A stretch of 64,000 nt of DNA from Pseudovibrio exalbescens (GCF_028737195.1 NZ_JAQZAJ010000005.1:62001-126000); one strand, 5' to 3'; shown: positions 1 to 9,060, counted from the stretch's first letter. Numbers and translations are program-made. Notes: generated by a model not told the origin, from the sequence alone.

Positions 1-167
1 GTACCGTCCGATTGGTCGAGGCGCATGACACCCGTGGCCGTCTCGGTTAGCACAAAGCGCGCGTCGCGAGCCTGAGCTGTTACCTCTTCTGCGCTAACGC
101 CAAAGGAAACTCCCGCACTGGCAGCAAGCAGCGCTATCGCGATCAGGGATGTGAGTGGCTTTGCCAT
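1..167 (-). CDS. Partial exported protein, N-terminus only
   Basis: Reading leftward from an ATG at 165-167, the first 55 codons are visible before the window edge. The translation begins MAKPLTSLIAIALLAASAG and continues to an Ala-rich site ending VSAEE, a typical Sec signal peptide of about 26 residues. A purine-rich GAGAGA lies 4-9 bases upstream of the ATG. The mature part begins with a stretch containing FVLTETATGVMRLDQ and gives no family assignment. The protein is probably periplasmic; its function cannot be called from this fragment. Confidence 0.7.
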   Translation of the reverse strand, partial: MAKPLTSLIAIALLAASAGVSFGVSAEEVTAQARDARFVLTETATGVMRLDQSDG

Positions 168-256
168 AGTCTCTCTTCAGTGTGTTCAACCGCATCTGTC
201 AGAAATGCATGTTTGCATCCAACTACCTTAGGTCAGTTTAAGGTCCATTGAAGATT

Positions 257-877
257 CTACAAAGGACTATAGGGTGCACGCGAAGACCGGAGTGCATCCT
301 CAAGTAGATCCAACCGATCTTGGCCCCAGAAAGGCTCGCCTTTCAGAACATAAGCCGGTGACCCTACTACTCCCATTGATATTGCAAGTTTTTTGTTCTC
401 TTCGAAAGCCTCCAAGATGTGGGGATCACGCGTCTTCTCCATGACCTCCTCCGCCTTGAGGCCCATCTGCAAGAGAATGTCGGATACAACTTGCTCGTCC
501 CCAATATCCTTGTCTTCCGCCCATATTGCCTGAAACACCCTTAGGGAAAATTGCCCCACTGGCCCATCGGTTTCCTGCAAAACAACCGCCGCCAGATCAG
601 ATGGCAAAGGATTGGTAGGAAAGAAAGCTGGTTTGAAATTGAGCGCAACCTGACGCTTCTCCTTCCAGCGCTGTAGCTCGATCCAGCGGTAGGCCTGACG
701 TGCTGGGTGGCGCTGACCAAGTGGCAAACCTCCGGTTTGCTCAAAGACCTGACCAAGCGCGACAGGACGAAAGTGAACTTTCACTTGGTATTGCTTCGTC
801 AAACGAAGAAAATCCTGATGCCCGAGATAGGCCCAAGGCGACATATGGGTATAGAAGTAATCGATTTGCTCAGACAT
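257..877 (-). CDS. 2-hydroxychromene-2-carboxylate isomerase-like, DsbA-family thioredoxin fold
   Basis: A 206-residue protein of the kappa-class GST / 2-hydroxychromene-2-carboxylate isomerase family (DSBA-like fold). These enzymes isomerise hydroxychromene carboxylates or act as GSH-dependent transferases. The N-terminus has the family pattern IDYFYTHMSPWAYLG, in which SPWAYLG replaces a CxxC active site, and the C-terminal part has the cis-Pro region GVVGSPAYVLKGEPFWGQDRL. An in-frame start 20 codons upstream exists, but the ATG at 875-877 is preceded by a strong GGAGGA and begins MSEQID, so it is preferred. The gene stands alone downstream of the DNA-repair genes on the same strand. The substrate is unknown. 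Confidence 0.85.
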   Translation of the reverse strand: MSEQIDYFYTHMSPWAYLGHQDFLRLTKQYQVKVHFRPVALGQVFEQTGGLPLGQRHPARQAYRWIELQRWKEKRQVALNFKPAFFPTNPLPSDLAAVVLQETDGPVGQFSLRVFQAIWAEDKDIGDEQVVSDILLQMGLKAEEVMEKTRDPHILEAFEENKKLAISMGVVGSPAYVLKGEPFWGQDRLDLLEDALRSSRAPYSPL

Positions 878-950
878 GGTTCCTCCGGATTCAAGCGCTG
901 CCGCCACATTGGTGCCCCAAGGGAATCCGCTTAGCAACAGTTTTAGACTA

Positions 951-2417
951 CTAGAGGCCCAATCGGCGTTTTAACACTGTCAAATTATCGGGATCAGCGT
1001 CGGGTAGAAACTCCTCAAGCTGCAAGTCAGAAAGCTCAATTCCTGCTTTGCGGCGCGGGGCAGCGTGACCATCGCTAAAGCTAAGCTGAAAGACCATCTG
1101 CGTTTCAGGCAACTGCTCCAGCTCCCGCAATGGGCCAAACCGCGCCAATGTATGCTCCTTGAAGACCCTGGCAACAATCCGCCATGCCTCTGGTCTCTCA
1201 GAAAGCAGCGCCTTACCAATTGGAAGCAGCGACCCGCCAGCCGCGTCGCTGGGAACGCCAAACGACAACAGAACCGGGCCGGGTCTGGTCAGCCCCTTGG
1301 CGAATTCCGCATGCATGACTTGCGCACGCACTTGTTGGCTCGGGCGTTTCAACAGGTAGCAAGGCAGCCCTGCCTCCCTGTCCAATGGCACCAGTGTAAT
1401 GGCTTCAGTGTCCGCAGATCTCCAGAAAGCCTCAATTGCGTCCGCCCCCAAGCCAACAGCTGTCACGTAGCCTAGCGCCTCAGGGGAAGAGCCCGAAAGC
1501 CCCAGAGGCACGAACGACCACCTGCACTGTTGTGTGTTTGAGCCAAGCGCCCTTTCAATCTCTTTTGCAGGCAGCAGCCGGTTCTTGTTCCGACAGCACA
1601 AAATTCCTTCATAGGCACCAGATGCCAATGAGTTTGGCAACTCGACCTTCCCAGGAGGTTTGATCAGGTTGCCTTCAAGGTCATGAAACTCCGTGTTCTC
1701 TGCGCGAAGCACGATACATCTCATCCCTCTCGGCTGGCCTTTATAGGCATAGCGAGCAAGATCCAGCCTTCCGATGTCCTCAGCTTCCAGCGGCTGCCAG
1801 GCAACCCCGTGAACCTTAGGCACGCTGCCAGTCGTTATTGGCTGCTCGGCCTCACCGTTTAACCAGCGCATTAAGGAGACGGGAGGGTGCGGGTGTTGCC
1901 GCCATACTTGCGAAATGGCCTCAGCACTCTGATTTGAATGCTCGGAAAGCGCCTGCCAGATAAACACAGGCGGCAAGACTGGAAGCTTTGTCCCTCGCAG
2001 CAAGCGCAGCAACATGGGCCGTCCAGCGCGCGGCATTTCATCCAGTAAAGATGCAAGCAGATTTATCTGTTCGCTTTTGTCAGTTTGCTGCCAACTCTGG
2101 ATTACGGCAGATAGCCCGGGCGCATTATCCCCCGAGACGCCGTCGCCCGGCCACATCAGCGCCAGCGTTTCAGCCAGATCTCCGGAGAATTTGTAGGAAA
2201 GCTCAAAGAGTTCCGGTTCGAACGTCCGTTCTGCAAGCAACTTTACGGCACGTGGCGGCAAACTTGGCTTTAGTTTCCAAGTGCCAGCCAACAGCGCCAA
2301 CGCATGGGCGGCGTCGAGGGAGGAGGAATGGGAGAGAAAGTCCTTGAGATAGGCACTCTGCCGCGCTTCGCTTGTCTCCAAACCGAGCGCTTCACAAAGC
2401 TCTGCAAATGCCCTCAA
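951..2417 (-). CDS. Ligase-associated ATP-dependent DNA ligase homologue, predicted catalytically dead
   Basis: A 488-residue homologue of the ATP-dependent DNA ligase found with the exonuclease, Lhr-type helicase and PdeM genes that surround it. The N-terminal helical domain is recognisable (FELSYKFSGDLAETLALMWP, residues 71-90), as is the C-terminal OB-fold region (ARFGPL, then VFQLSFSDG and PRRKAGIEL). The nucleotidyltransferase motifs are not intact. At the adenylation motif I, where the family has K-W-D-G-I-R, residues 228-233 read QPRGMR, so the nucleophilic Lys is Gln and the Asp is Arg. Motif III is YEGILC in place of LDGEIL, and the W-K-x-K segment of motif V after LLKR (355-358) is absent, leaving the protein shorter than my recollection of family length (about 530). 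Translation appears to start at TTG (2417) after GGGGGAGG. There are no stops or frameshifts, so this is an intact pseudo-enzyme rather than a pseudogene. Confidence 0.8.
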   Translation of the reverse strand: MRAFAELCEALGLETSEARQSAYLKDFLSHSSSLDAAHALALLAGTWKLKPSLPPRAVKLLAERTFEPELFELSYKFSGDLAETLALMWPGDGVSGDNAPGLSAVIQSWQQTDKSEQINLLASLLDEMPRAGRPMLLRLLRGTKLPVLPPVFIWQALSEHSNQSAEAISQVWRQHPHPPVSLMRWLNGEAEQPITTGSVPKVHGVAWQPLEAEDIGRLDLARYAYKGQPRGMRCIVLRAENTEFHDLEGNLIKPPGKVELPNSLASGAYEGILCCRNKNRLLPAKEIERALGSNTQQCRWSFVPLGLSGSSPEALGYVTAVGLGADAIEAFWRSADTEAITLVPLDREAGLPCYLLKRPSQQVRAQVMHAEFAKGLTRPGPVLLSFGVPSDAAGGSLLPIGKALLSERPEAWRIVARVFKEHTLARFGPLRELEQLPETQMVFQLSFSDGHAAPRRKAGIELSDLQLEEFLPDADPDNLTVLKRRLGL

Positions 2418-2448
2418 GGCCTCCCCCTCATTGGCCTAGCACCTTTGG

Positions 2449-2841
2449 TCAGGCCGGCTCATTCACGATGTTCATGATGCGCCATGCATCATCGATCTGG
2501 ATAACCGTGTAATGGCAAGTGAAGTCAAAAACAGCCTCACCGTCATCATCTTCCTGCTGCCAGTCCAGCGTTACATGTGCTGTGGTACCAGAGATGTGGG
2601 TGGAAATGACTTCGTACGTGGACTGGGTAACCCCATTTTCCCGATGCACTTCCAACAGCGCATCGATGTTCTCCGTCAGCTCTTCAATGTCTGCGAAGAC
2701 ATGCCCTTGATCCATTTGCCAGACAACACATGGAAAAGCGAAGCAATCTACAATGGCTGCAGCATCATAGTCGTCATAACCGTCTGCGTATCTGTCAAAC
2801 AGCTCGGACAGCTGCAGTTCTACATCGCTCTCATCACTCAT
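2449..2841 (-). CDS. NTF2-like / SnoaL-like small protein
   Basis: A 130-residue acidic protein with the alpha+beta cone pattern of the NTF2/SnoaL superfamily: an N-terminal helix (LSELFDRYADGYDDYDAAAI), a Phe-rich strand with FAFPCVVW, and a C-terminal sheet ending FTCHYTVIQIDDAWRIMNI, where the last strands resemble DUF4440/SnoaL proteins. It sits between the exonuclease gene (137 bp upstream) and the pseudo-ligase gene (31 bp downstream) on the same strand, so it is probably cotranscribed with the latter. There are no catalytic residues to interpret. Such folds bind small molecules or dimerise. A role in the repair cluster is only inferred from position. Confidence 0.65.
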   Translation of the reverse strand: MSDESDVELQLSELFDRYADGYDDYDAAAIVDCFAFPCVVWQMDQGHVFADIEELTENIDALLEVHRENGVTQSTYEVISTHISGTTAHVTLDWQQEDDDGEAVFDFTCHYTVIQIDDAWRIMNIVNEPA

Positions 2842-2978
2842 TAATCACGCCCTGTGATTTACATGTTTAGCGGGCTCTGCAACCTTGTTGCGCTGCCCTG
2901 AAAAAATAAAAACAGCATTTGAGGTCGAATGTCATCAGGTCTCTTTGTTATTCCCTGCCAAATATTCATCAGCAGGTG

Positions 2979-3986
2979 CTAAAGCATGTCCAATCCCTCA
3001 CAATTCACAGTGGATGCGCTGAAAGCCGCCTTCAGTGCCTGCTTTGACCCATGGGTCACGAGGACCGTTTCAGCCTTGGTATCGCGAATGGTTCGCAACA
3101 AATCACTCCAATCGGCGTGATCAGAGATTACCAGCGGCAGATGCGCTTTTCCTCTGCCTCGCCCCTTTTTGGTGTGCATCCAACCAGATGCAAAGACAGA
3201 GCGATGGTCACCGAATTGTTCTTCAAAGCCCATGGAAAGGCTTCCCGGCGGCACCACAGCAACGCCATTGAACTCCTTTGTCGCAACCTCTGGCAGGCGT
3301 CGGAGCGCCCCCATTGGCACACCGAGCCGTTCATAGAGCAGGCAAACGCCCCAGACGCTGGGATGCACCATGACCTCCTGATGATGCCCTTGTTCGCGCA
3401 AAAGCGCGATCATCTGCTGCGCTTTGCCTAAGGAGTAAGCCATGATTACGTGAGCTGTGTTGGGGAAGAGGCTTAGGGACCGCATCAGCTTGCCGATTTC
3501 CTCTTCCGCTGGAGGCAAGTTGAATAGCGGCAGCGCGAAAGTCGCCTCGGTAATGAAGCAGTTGCAAGGCACTGGCTCAAAGGCAAGGCAAGTCGGGTCA
3601 GGTGCGCGCTTATAATCCCCTGAAACCACGACACGGTAACCATTGTAGGTGATCGAGACCTGCGCCGAACCGAGCACGTGACCGGCAGGATGCAATGACA
3701 CCAGCGCATCGCCAATACGCAAGGTCTCACCCAGCGCCACGCTTTGGAAGTGTTTGGCGCAGTTCTTTCCGGATCGAACCTTCATGATCTCGATGGTTTC
3801 AAAGGTGGCCAACACATGCTCATGCCCTGAACGGGCATGGTCAGCATGACCATGAGTGATGATAGCCCGCTCAACACGGGCGTGCGGGTCCACATAAAAG
3901 TCACCTGGAATGCAGTAGAGACCCGCCTTGCGGTTCTCCAAAATACTCCTGATTGGATCCCAGAAGGATGCAACCGACACGTCCAC
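2979..3986 (-). CDS. Ligase-associated DNA-damage response exonuclease (MBL fold)
   Basis: A 335-residue metallo-beta-lactamase / beta-CASP-like nuclease of the ligase-associated group. The metal-binding signature THGHADHA is near residue 44-51. GHVLGSAQV follows, then SGDYKRAPDP (the Asp ligand) and the C-terminal LPLVISDHADW and VTHGSKQ segments typical of Artemis/SNM1-like and CPSF-like enzymes. It is predicted to process DNA ends in the cytoplasm. The start is a GTG at 3984-3986 behind GAGGAGA; a second GTG two codons later is equally plausible. The gene is divergent from the helicase gene, with a short shared promoter region. The active site looks intact, unlike that of the ligase homologue two genes downstream. 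Confidence 0.87.
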   Translation of the reverse strand: MDVSVASFWDPIRSILENRKAGLYCIPGDFYVDPHARVERAIITHGHADHARSGHEHVLATFETIEIMKVRSGKNCAKHFQSVALGETLRIGDALVSLHPAGHVLGSAQVSITYNGYRVVVSGDYKRAPDPTCLAFEPVPCNCFITEATFALPLFNLPPAEEEIGKLMRSLSLFPNTAHVIMAYSLGKAQQMIALLREQGHHQEVMVHPSVWGVCLLYERLGVPMGALRRLPEVATKEFNGVAVVPPGSLSMGFEEQFGDHRSVFASGWMHTKKGRGRGKAHLPLVISDHADWSDLLRTIRDTKAETVLVTHGSKQALKAAFSASTVNCEGLDML

Positions 3987-4077
3987 TCTCCTCAGATTGC
4001 TTCAAGAAAGGGTCGTAGCATGAAACTTTGCGCCCTACTATAAGTCGTGGCGAGTCATCAGGCAGGAGAGCGGCCGC

Positions 4078-6570
4078 GTGCTACCGGAAAAATTTGAGAG
4101 TTGGTTCCAGTCCCGCCGATGGCATGTGCGCCCCCATCAGCTTGATCTGCTTGAGAAGGCCAAGCTCGGAAAATCAGCTCTTCTCATTGCGCCAACCGGC
4201 GCAGGCAAGACGCTGGCAGGTTTTCTGCCCTCCCTGATCGAACTGAGTTCCGACTGCGACCGCGAGACAGCGCCGCCAAGGGGTGTTCATACACTCTACA
4301 TTTCGCCATTGAAGGCGTTGGCCACGGACATCAAGCGCAATCTGGAAGTCCCGATCTCCGAGATGAAGCTTCCAATCAGGATGGAAACACGGACCGGGGA
4401 TACTCCTGCGCACAAAAGGCAACGTCAGAAACGACAGCCGCCCGATATTCTCCTGACCACCCCAGAACAGATTTCCCTTCTTCTGGCGGACAAAACCAGC
4501 GCCAGCTTGTTTCGGGATCTTAAGACGATCGTGCTCGATGAACTGCACGAATTGGTCACCTCCAAACGCGGTGATCTGTTGGCGCTCGGGCTGGCGAGAT
4601 TGCGAACCATCGCGCCGGACTTGCGCTGTATCGGCTTATCCGCAACGGTGGCAGAGCCGGATGATCTTCGGGCTTTCTTGATGCCCCAAGGCCTTGATGC
4701 CGAAACGCCCAACCTTGCCGATCTGGTGCTGGCCAAAACGGGGGTCACACCTAACATCTCAATACTGGAAACTCAGCAGCGGCTGCCGTGGGCGGGTCAT
4801 TCCGCTCACTACGCTCTAGGTGAAATCTATCAGGAAATACGGGACCATCAGACTACATTGGTTTTTGTGAACACCCGTTCTCAGGCAGAGGTGCTGTTTC
4901 AGGAGCTGTGGCGGATCAATGAGGACACCCTGCCCATCGCCCTGCACCATGGCTCATTGGATGTGGGACAGCGCCGACGCGTGGAAGAGGCCATGGCGCG
5001 CGGGGAGCTGAAAGCGGTGGTCTGCACCTCCTCTCTCGATCTGGGCATCGACTGGGGTGACATCGATCTTGTAATCAACGTAGGCGCCCCGAAGGGCGCC
5101 AGTCGGCTGGCTCAGCGCATTGGCCGCGCCAATCACCGCATGGATGAGCCATCCAAGGCCATATTGGTGCCCGCCAACCGTTTCGAGGTGTTGGAGTGTC
5201 AAGCAGCGCTAGCGGCGTCCACGGCAGGCGAGCAAGACACACCGCCCCTGCGCCATGGCGGGCTTGATGTCCTTGCCCAGCACATCATGGGTATGGCCTG
5301 CGCAGAACCGTTTGACGCAGACGAGCTTTATGCGGAAGTCAAGACTTGCCACACCTTCAGAACCTTGACCCGAGAGCTGTTTGATCAAGCCTTGAACTTC
5401 GTGGCCACGGGAGGCTATGCGCTCAAAGTCTACGACCGCTTTGCCCGGCTTCGACAAACCAAAGAAGGCAAGTACCGCGTTTCACACCCCAAAATTGCGC
5501 AGGGGTACCGGCTTAATGTGGGCACCATCGTCGCTGATGCCATGCTCAAGGTCCGTCTTGTGAAGCCGCAAAGTGCGCGCCGCAACAAGCCGCTTGGACG
5601 CGGCGGCCGCATGCTGGGTGAGGTTGAGGAATGGTTCATTGACCAGCTCACCCATGGAGACACCTTCATATTCGGCGGCGAAGTGCTGCGTTTTGAGGGC
5701 TTGAACGAAAATGAAGCCTACGTTTCGAGGGCGACCTCGAGTGACCCCATGATCCCCTCCTACCAAGGGGGGAAGTTCCCGCTCTCCACCTATCTGGCAG
5801 AGCGGGTACGCACGATGCTTTCGCATCCGGATGATTGGCACAAACTGCCCGACCAGGTCGCGGAATGGCTCGAACTGCAAAAACTGAAGTCAAAGTTGCC
5901 CAATAAGGATCGCCTGCTGGTAGAGACTTTTCCGCGCAACAACAAATCCTACATGGTCTGTTATCCATTTGAAGGCCGCCTTGCCCATCAGACCCTCGGC
6001 ATGCTGCTGACCCGGCGCCTGGACCGGGCCGGGCTCCACCCGCTTGGCTTTGTGGCTTCGGACTATGCTCTGGCCTTGTGGTCGCTAAAGGACATGGGAT
6101 CGGCCATCGAGACCGGGCGTCTGGACCTGAACCAGTTGTTTGACGCAGACATGCTGGGCGATGACCTTGACGCTTGGCTGTCGGAATCAAGCCTGATGAA
6201 GCGCACGTTCCGGACCTGTGCGGTTATCGCCGGATTGATAGAACGCCGCTTCCCCGGGCAAGAGAAAACGGGACGGCAGGTCACCATAAGCTCCGATTTG
6301 ATTTACGATGTCCTGCGCAGCCATGAACCTGATCACCTGCTGCTGAAGGCAACTTGGGCAGATGCTGCCACAGGTCTTTTGGATATCTCGCGCCTGTCAG
6401 CTTTTCTCACTCGAATTCAGGGAAGAATCGATCCTATCCTTCTTCAACGGGTTTCTCCACTCGCGGTGCCGGTTCTGCTTGAGATCGGTCGCGAACCAAT
6501 TTATGGCGAAACCAACGAAGCCTTGCTGGCTTCTGCTGCAGATGACCTTGCTCTGGAGGCAATGGAGTGA
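4078..6570 (+). CDS. Ligase-associated DNA-damage response DEXH-box helicase (Lhr-like)
   Basis: An 830-residue superfamily 2 helicase of the Lhr family. Walker A is APTGAGKT at about residues 39-46. Walker B is DELHE, followed by GLSATV (motif III), VFVNTRSQAEVLF (motif IV), HHGSL and the C-terminal helicase motif AQRIGRANH with its arginine finger. The rest is the winged-helix and DUF4145/Lhr-type C-terminal region. It starts at a GTG (4078) with GGAG 10-14 bases upstream, and the N-terminus LPEKFESWFQSRRWHVRPHQ matches the family. The enzyme should translocate on ssDNA and unwind RNA:DNA hybrids. Its stop overlaps the next start (GTGA), so it is translationally coupled to the PdeM nuclease. 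Confidence 0.92.
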   Translation: MLPEKFESWFQSRRWHVRPHQLDLLEKAKLGKSALLIAPTGAGKTLAGFLPSLIELSSDCDRETAPPRGVHTLYISPLKALATDIKRNLEVPISEMKLPIRMETRTGDTPAHKRQRQKRQPPDILLTTPEQISLLLADKTSASLFRDLKTIVLDELHELVTSKRGDLLALGLARLRTIAPDLRCIGLSATVAEPDDLRAFLMPQGLDAETPNLADLVLAKTGVTPNISILETQQRLPWAGHSAHYALGEIYQEIRDHQTTLVFVNTRSQAEVLFQELWRINEDTLPIALHHGSLDVGQRRRVEEAMARGELKAVVCTSSLDLGIDWGDIDLVINVGAPKGASRLAQRIGRANHRMDEPSKAILVPANRFEVLECQAALAASTAGEQDTPPLRHGGLDVLAQHIMGMACAEPFDADELYAEVKTCHTFRTLTRELFDQALNFVATGGYALKVYDRFARLRQTKEGKYRVSHPKIAQGYRLNVGTIVADAMLKVRLVKPQSARRNKPLGRGGRMLGEVEEWFIDQLTHGDTFIFGGEVLRFEGLNENEAYVSRATSSDPMIPSYQGGKFPLSTYLAERVRTMLSHPDDWHKLPDQVAEWLELQKLKSKLPNKDRLLVETFPRNNKSYMVCYPFEGRLAHQTLGMLLTRRLDRAGLHPLGFVASDYALALWSLKDMGSAIETGRLDLNQLFDADMLGDDLDAWLSESSLMKRTFRTCAVIAGLIERRFPGQEKTGRQVTISSDLIYDVLRSHEPDHLLLKATWADAATGLLDISRLSAFLTRIQGRIDPILLQRVSPLAVPVLLEIGREPIYGETNEALLASAADDLALEAME

Positions 6571-7292
6571 TTACTGCCCGCGCGCTGAACACAAAACGCA
6601 TGACCGTTCCCGTGTGCCATGATTTGGCGATCGGTAACGAAATTGTTGGCATGCATGACAGCGGAGCGCTGTGGTGGCCCGATCAAAGTGCACTCATCAT
6701 CTCCGACTTGCACATGGAAAAAGGCTCGTCCTTCGCCCGACGGGGCGTGATGCTGCCTCCTTACGATACGGGCGAAACTCTGGAACGCCTTGCAGCCTTG
6801 GTGGAAGTGTTCCGGCCACGCCGCATCATCGCTCTGGGTGACAGCTTCCATGATGCAGATGGTGCCGACCGCCTGCCGCGCTCCTATCGCGCGATGCTCT
6901 CCATGATCCAGCTTGGGCGTGAGTGGGTCTGGATTTCCGGCAACCACGATCCTGTCATTCCGCAGAGTGTTGGCGGGGATCGCTGTGACGAGCTTACAAT
7001 GGGCACCCTCACTTTCCGCCACGAGCCGACAGAAGGCCCAATCACAGGGGAAGTGTGTGGTCACCTGCATCCGGTGGCAAAGGTTAGACGCCTCGGTCGC
7101 AGCATTCGCAGGCCCTGCTTTGCGACCAACGGCAATCGCCTCATCATGCCTTCTTTCGGTGCGCTCACTGGTGGCTTGAACGTGATGGACGAAGCTTGGA
7201 AGCCCGTTTTTGAGGGCAAGAGATTTTCCGTGTTCATGCTGGGCTCTGGTCGCCTGTTCCCATTCACAGCCAGCAAGTTGATTGCGGATTAG
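6567..7292 (+). CDS. pdeM: Ligase-associated DNA-damage response endonuclease PdeM
   Basis: A 241-residue calcineurin-like metallophosphoesterase. The metal ligand motifs appear in order: ISDLHMEKG, LGDSFHD, SGNHD, then HEP and GHLHP. This is the PdeM family that accompanies the Lhr-type helicase and MBL exonuclease. The GTG start at 6567 overlaps the helicase stop by 4 bases and has GGAGG at the right distance; an ATG at 6600 is an alternative. With the helicase it forms the right half of the divergent DNA-damage cluster. A Mn-dependent phosphodiesterase or nuclease role is known for the family; the natural substrate in this organism is not established. Confidence 0.9.
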   Translation: MITARALNTKRMTVPVCHDLAIGNEIVGMHDSGALWWPDQSALIISDLHMEKGSSFARRGVMLPPYDTGETLERLAALVEVFRPRRIIALGDSFHDADGADRLPRSYRAMLSMIQLGREWVWISGNHDPVIPQSVGGDRCDELTMGTLTFRHEPTEGPITGEVCGHLHPVAKVRRLGRSIRRPCFATNGNRLIMPSFGALTGGLNVMDEAWKPVFEGKRFSVFMLGSGRLFPFTASKLIAD

Positions 7293-7351
7293 GCTGGTTC
7301 GGGCATGCCCGTAGCGGGGCGCTCTTCAAGCACTACGCCTTTAGAAAACTG

Positions 7352-8134
7352 TCAGTCCTTCCGGAAGATGACGCCTGCAAGCCATCCCGTGAACAAGGCG
7401 AGGATGACGGCAATGACGCCGTAAAGGGCCGGGTTCTCATTTGCCAGATCGAAGGTAAACTGCTCAAACCCCTTCTTGGCCACAGTCAGTTCCTGATGCC
7501 CTTCGGACAGCACCACGCCCCCATTATAAAGAAACGTGGTTACCTTGAACTCGCCCACGGGCACATTGGCCGGAATCGGGATGCTCGTTGCAAACAAAGT
7601 GGGGCTTAAAAGCTTGATGGTGTCTGGACGCTCGGCATAAAGGCCAAGATCAACGCGCTCCTGCAAGAAAGCTTTTCTGAACGCCCGGCGATCTTCCGCC
7701 GAACTCAGGCGCACACCAAAAGGCGCAAGCGGCAAGTTCACCAAGCCTGTCCGCTGGTCTTCAAGCGTATCATCCTCGGTTATTTCCTGAAGCGGGCGCG
7801 TTGAATGTACCGCGTAGAATGACGGTACATTGGTGTAGGTCTTGGAATGGGCGTTGATCCAGAGACCAAAGATGCGTTCCTTGCGCCAGGTCGTTACCCG
7901 CTCAGGCGGCCCCTCAACGACAACAACAATGTCATAGGGGCCAGAACGAGGAACGGTGGCAGCATCGCGCGTGATTTCGCCAAAGACAGTGATGTCGGTG
8001 CCGGTAAAGTTGGAGGTGATGTTCACCTCCTCAGACGACAGAGCGGACACAAGCGTTTCAGCCTGAGACTGCATTGGCGCGGCAAACGCCAGACCAAAAC
8101 CAACCACACAGGAGATGAGGAGCTGCTTCATCAT
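7352..8134 (-). CDS. TIGR02186 family membrane-anchored exported protein
   Basis: A 260-residue protein with a cleavable signal peptide (LLISCVVGFGLAFAAPMQSQA). A periplasmic beta-rich domain (SSEEVNITSNFTGTDITVFG) matches the TIGR02186 family, and a single C-terminal transmembrane helix lies near residues 236-255 (LYGVIAVILALFTGWLAGVI). The ATG overlaps the stop of the upstream TauE-type permease (ATGA), so the two are cotranslated. This pairing with a TauE/SafE permease is common in alphaproteobacteria and suggests an accessory role in anion export. The biochemical function is unknown. Confidence 0.85.
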   Translation of the reverse strand: MMKQLLISCVVGFGLAFAAPMQSQAETLVSALSSEEVNITSNFTGTDITVFGEITRDAATVPRSGPYDIVVVVEGPPERVTTWRKERIFGLWINAHSKTYTNVPSFYAVHSTRPLQEITEDDTLEDQRTGLVNLPLAPFGVRLSSAEDRRAFRKAFLQERVDLGLYAERPDTIKLLSPTLFATSIPIPANVPVGEFKVTTFLYNGGVVLSEGHQELTVAKKGFEQFTFDLANENPALYGVIAVILALFTGWLAGVIFRKD

Positions 8135-9060
8135 TGTGGCAGCCTCATATCGATGGTGACCGAGTACAGGTCACTTGGCTCCACAATCAGGTTGAAGGCA
8201 AAGCGCAGGCCGACAGACAGCACCAGCAGGGCCAGCATCAAGCGCAGATGCTCGCCACGAATACCCTGGCCGATTTGCGCCCCGAACTGAGCACCTATAA
8301 CACTTCCCACCATGAGAGTAAGCGCCAGCACAACATCAACGGTCTGCGTGTTGATGGAGTGCAGTATTGTCGCCACGGCCATGGTCACAAGGATCTGCAA
8401 CAGCGAGGTGCCGATCACCACGTTGGTTGGGACGCGCAGTAGATAGATCAGCGCTGGCACCATCATGAAGCCGCCACCAAGGCCCAAGATCGAACCTAGA
8501 AAGCCAATGGTACTGCCGATGACGAAAATCGGAATGACGCTCACATAAATCTTCGAGCGGCGGAACCGCATTTTGAAGGGCAATCCGTGAACCCAATTGT
8601 GCTGTCCAGGGCGGCGGAGTTCAGCCTGCCCACCGGTACGCTTGCGGGAGATGGCTTTCATGGACTCCACAAGCATCAAGATGCCGATGGCTCCAAGAAA
8701 CGTCACATAAGCGAGCGAGATCACCAGATCGAGCTGCCCGAGTTCCTGCAACACACCAAAGAGCCAGACACCTATGAAGGAGCCCACAATACCAGCGCAA
8801 AGCAGCACGAAAGCCAGCTTGAAGTCGATCGCGTTGCGCCGGATATAGGCAAGCACACCAGAAGAGGATGAGGCCACAGTTTGGGTCGTAACCGTTGCAA
8901 CGGCCACTGCTGGCGGGATGCCCGAAAAGATGAGCAAGGGGGTGAGCAGAAAGCCGCCACCAATGCCGAACAGGCCAGAGAGAAAGCCCACGGCCCCGCC
9001 CATGCCAAAGATCATGAACATATTGATCGGAATTTCGGCAATGGGTAGGTAGATCTGCAA
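8131..9060 (-). CDS. TauE/SafE family sulfite/anion permease
   Basis: A 309-residue polytopic inner-membrane protein of the TauE/SafE (DUF81) family. The two inverted repeats each carry the family's glycine-rich signature (GFLSGLFGIGGGFLLTPLL near the N-terminus and GFLGSILGLGGGFMMVPAL after residue 170). About eight hydrophobic helices are visible. The start is TTG at 9060 after GGTG, and the N-terminal MQIYLPIAEI looks native. It is probably an exporter of sulfite, sulfoacetate or related organosulfonates, but the substrate cannot be read from sequence. It is cotranslated with the TIGR02186 protein. Confidence 0.87.
   Translation of the reverse strand: MQIYLPIAEIPINMFMIFGMGGAVGFLSGLFGIGGGFLLTPLLIFSGIPPAVAVATVTTQTVASSSSGVLAYIRRNAIDFKLAFVLLCAGIVGSFIGVWLFGVLQELGQLDLVISLAYVTFLGAIGILMLVESMKAISRKRTGGQAELRRPGQHNWVHGLPFKMRFRRSKIYVSVIPIFVIGSTIGFLGSILGLGGGFMMVPALIYLLRVPTNVVIGTSLLQILVTMAVATILHSINTQTVDVVLALTLMVGSVIGAQFGAQIGQGIRGEHLRLMLALLVLSVGLRFAFNLIVEPSDLYSVTIDMRLPQ

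Noticed and set aside
951-2417. Calling the ligase homologue a pseudogene
   Set aside because: The frame is uninterrupted, terminal domains are preserved and a strong ribosome site precedes the TTG start, so a retained protein with altered function is more consistent.
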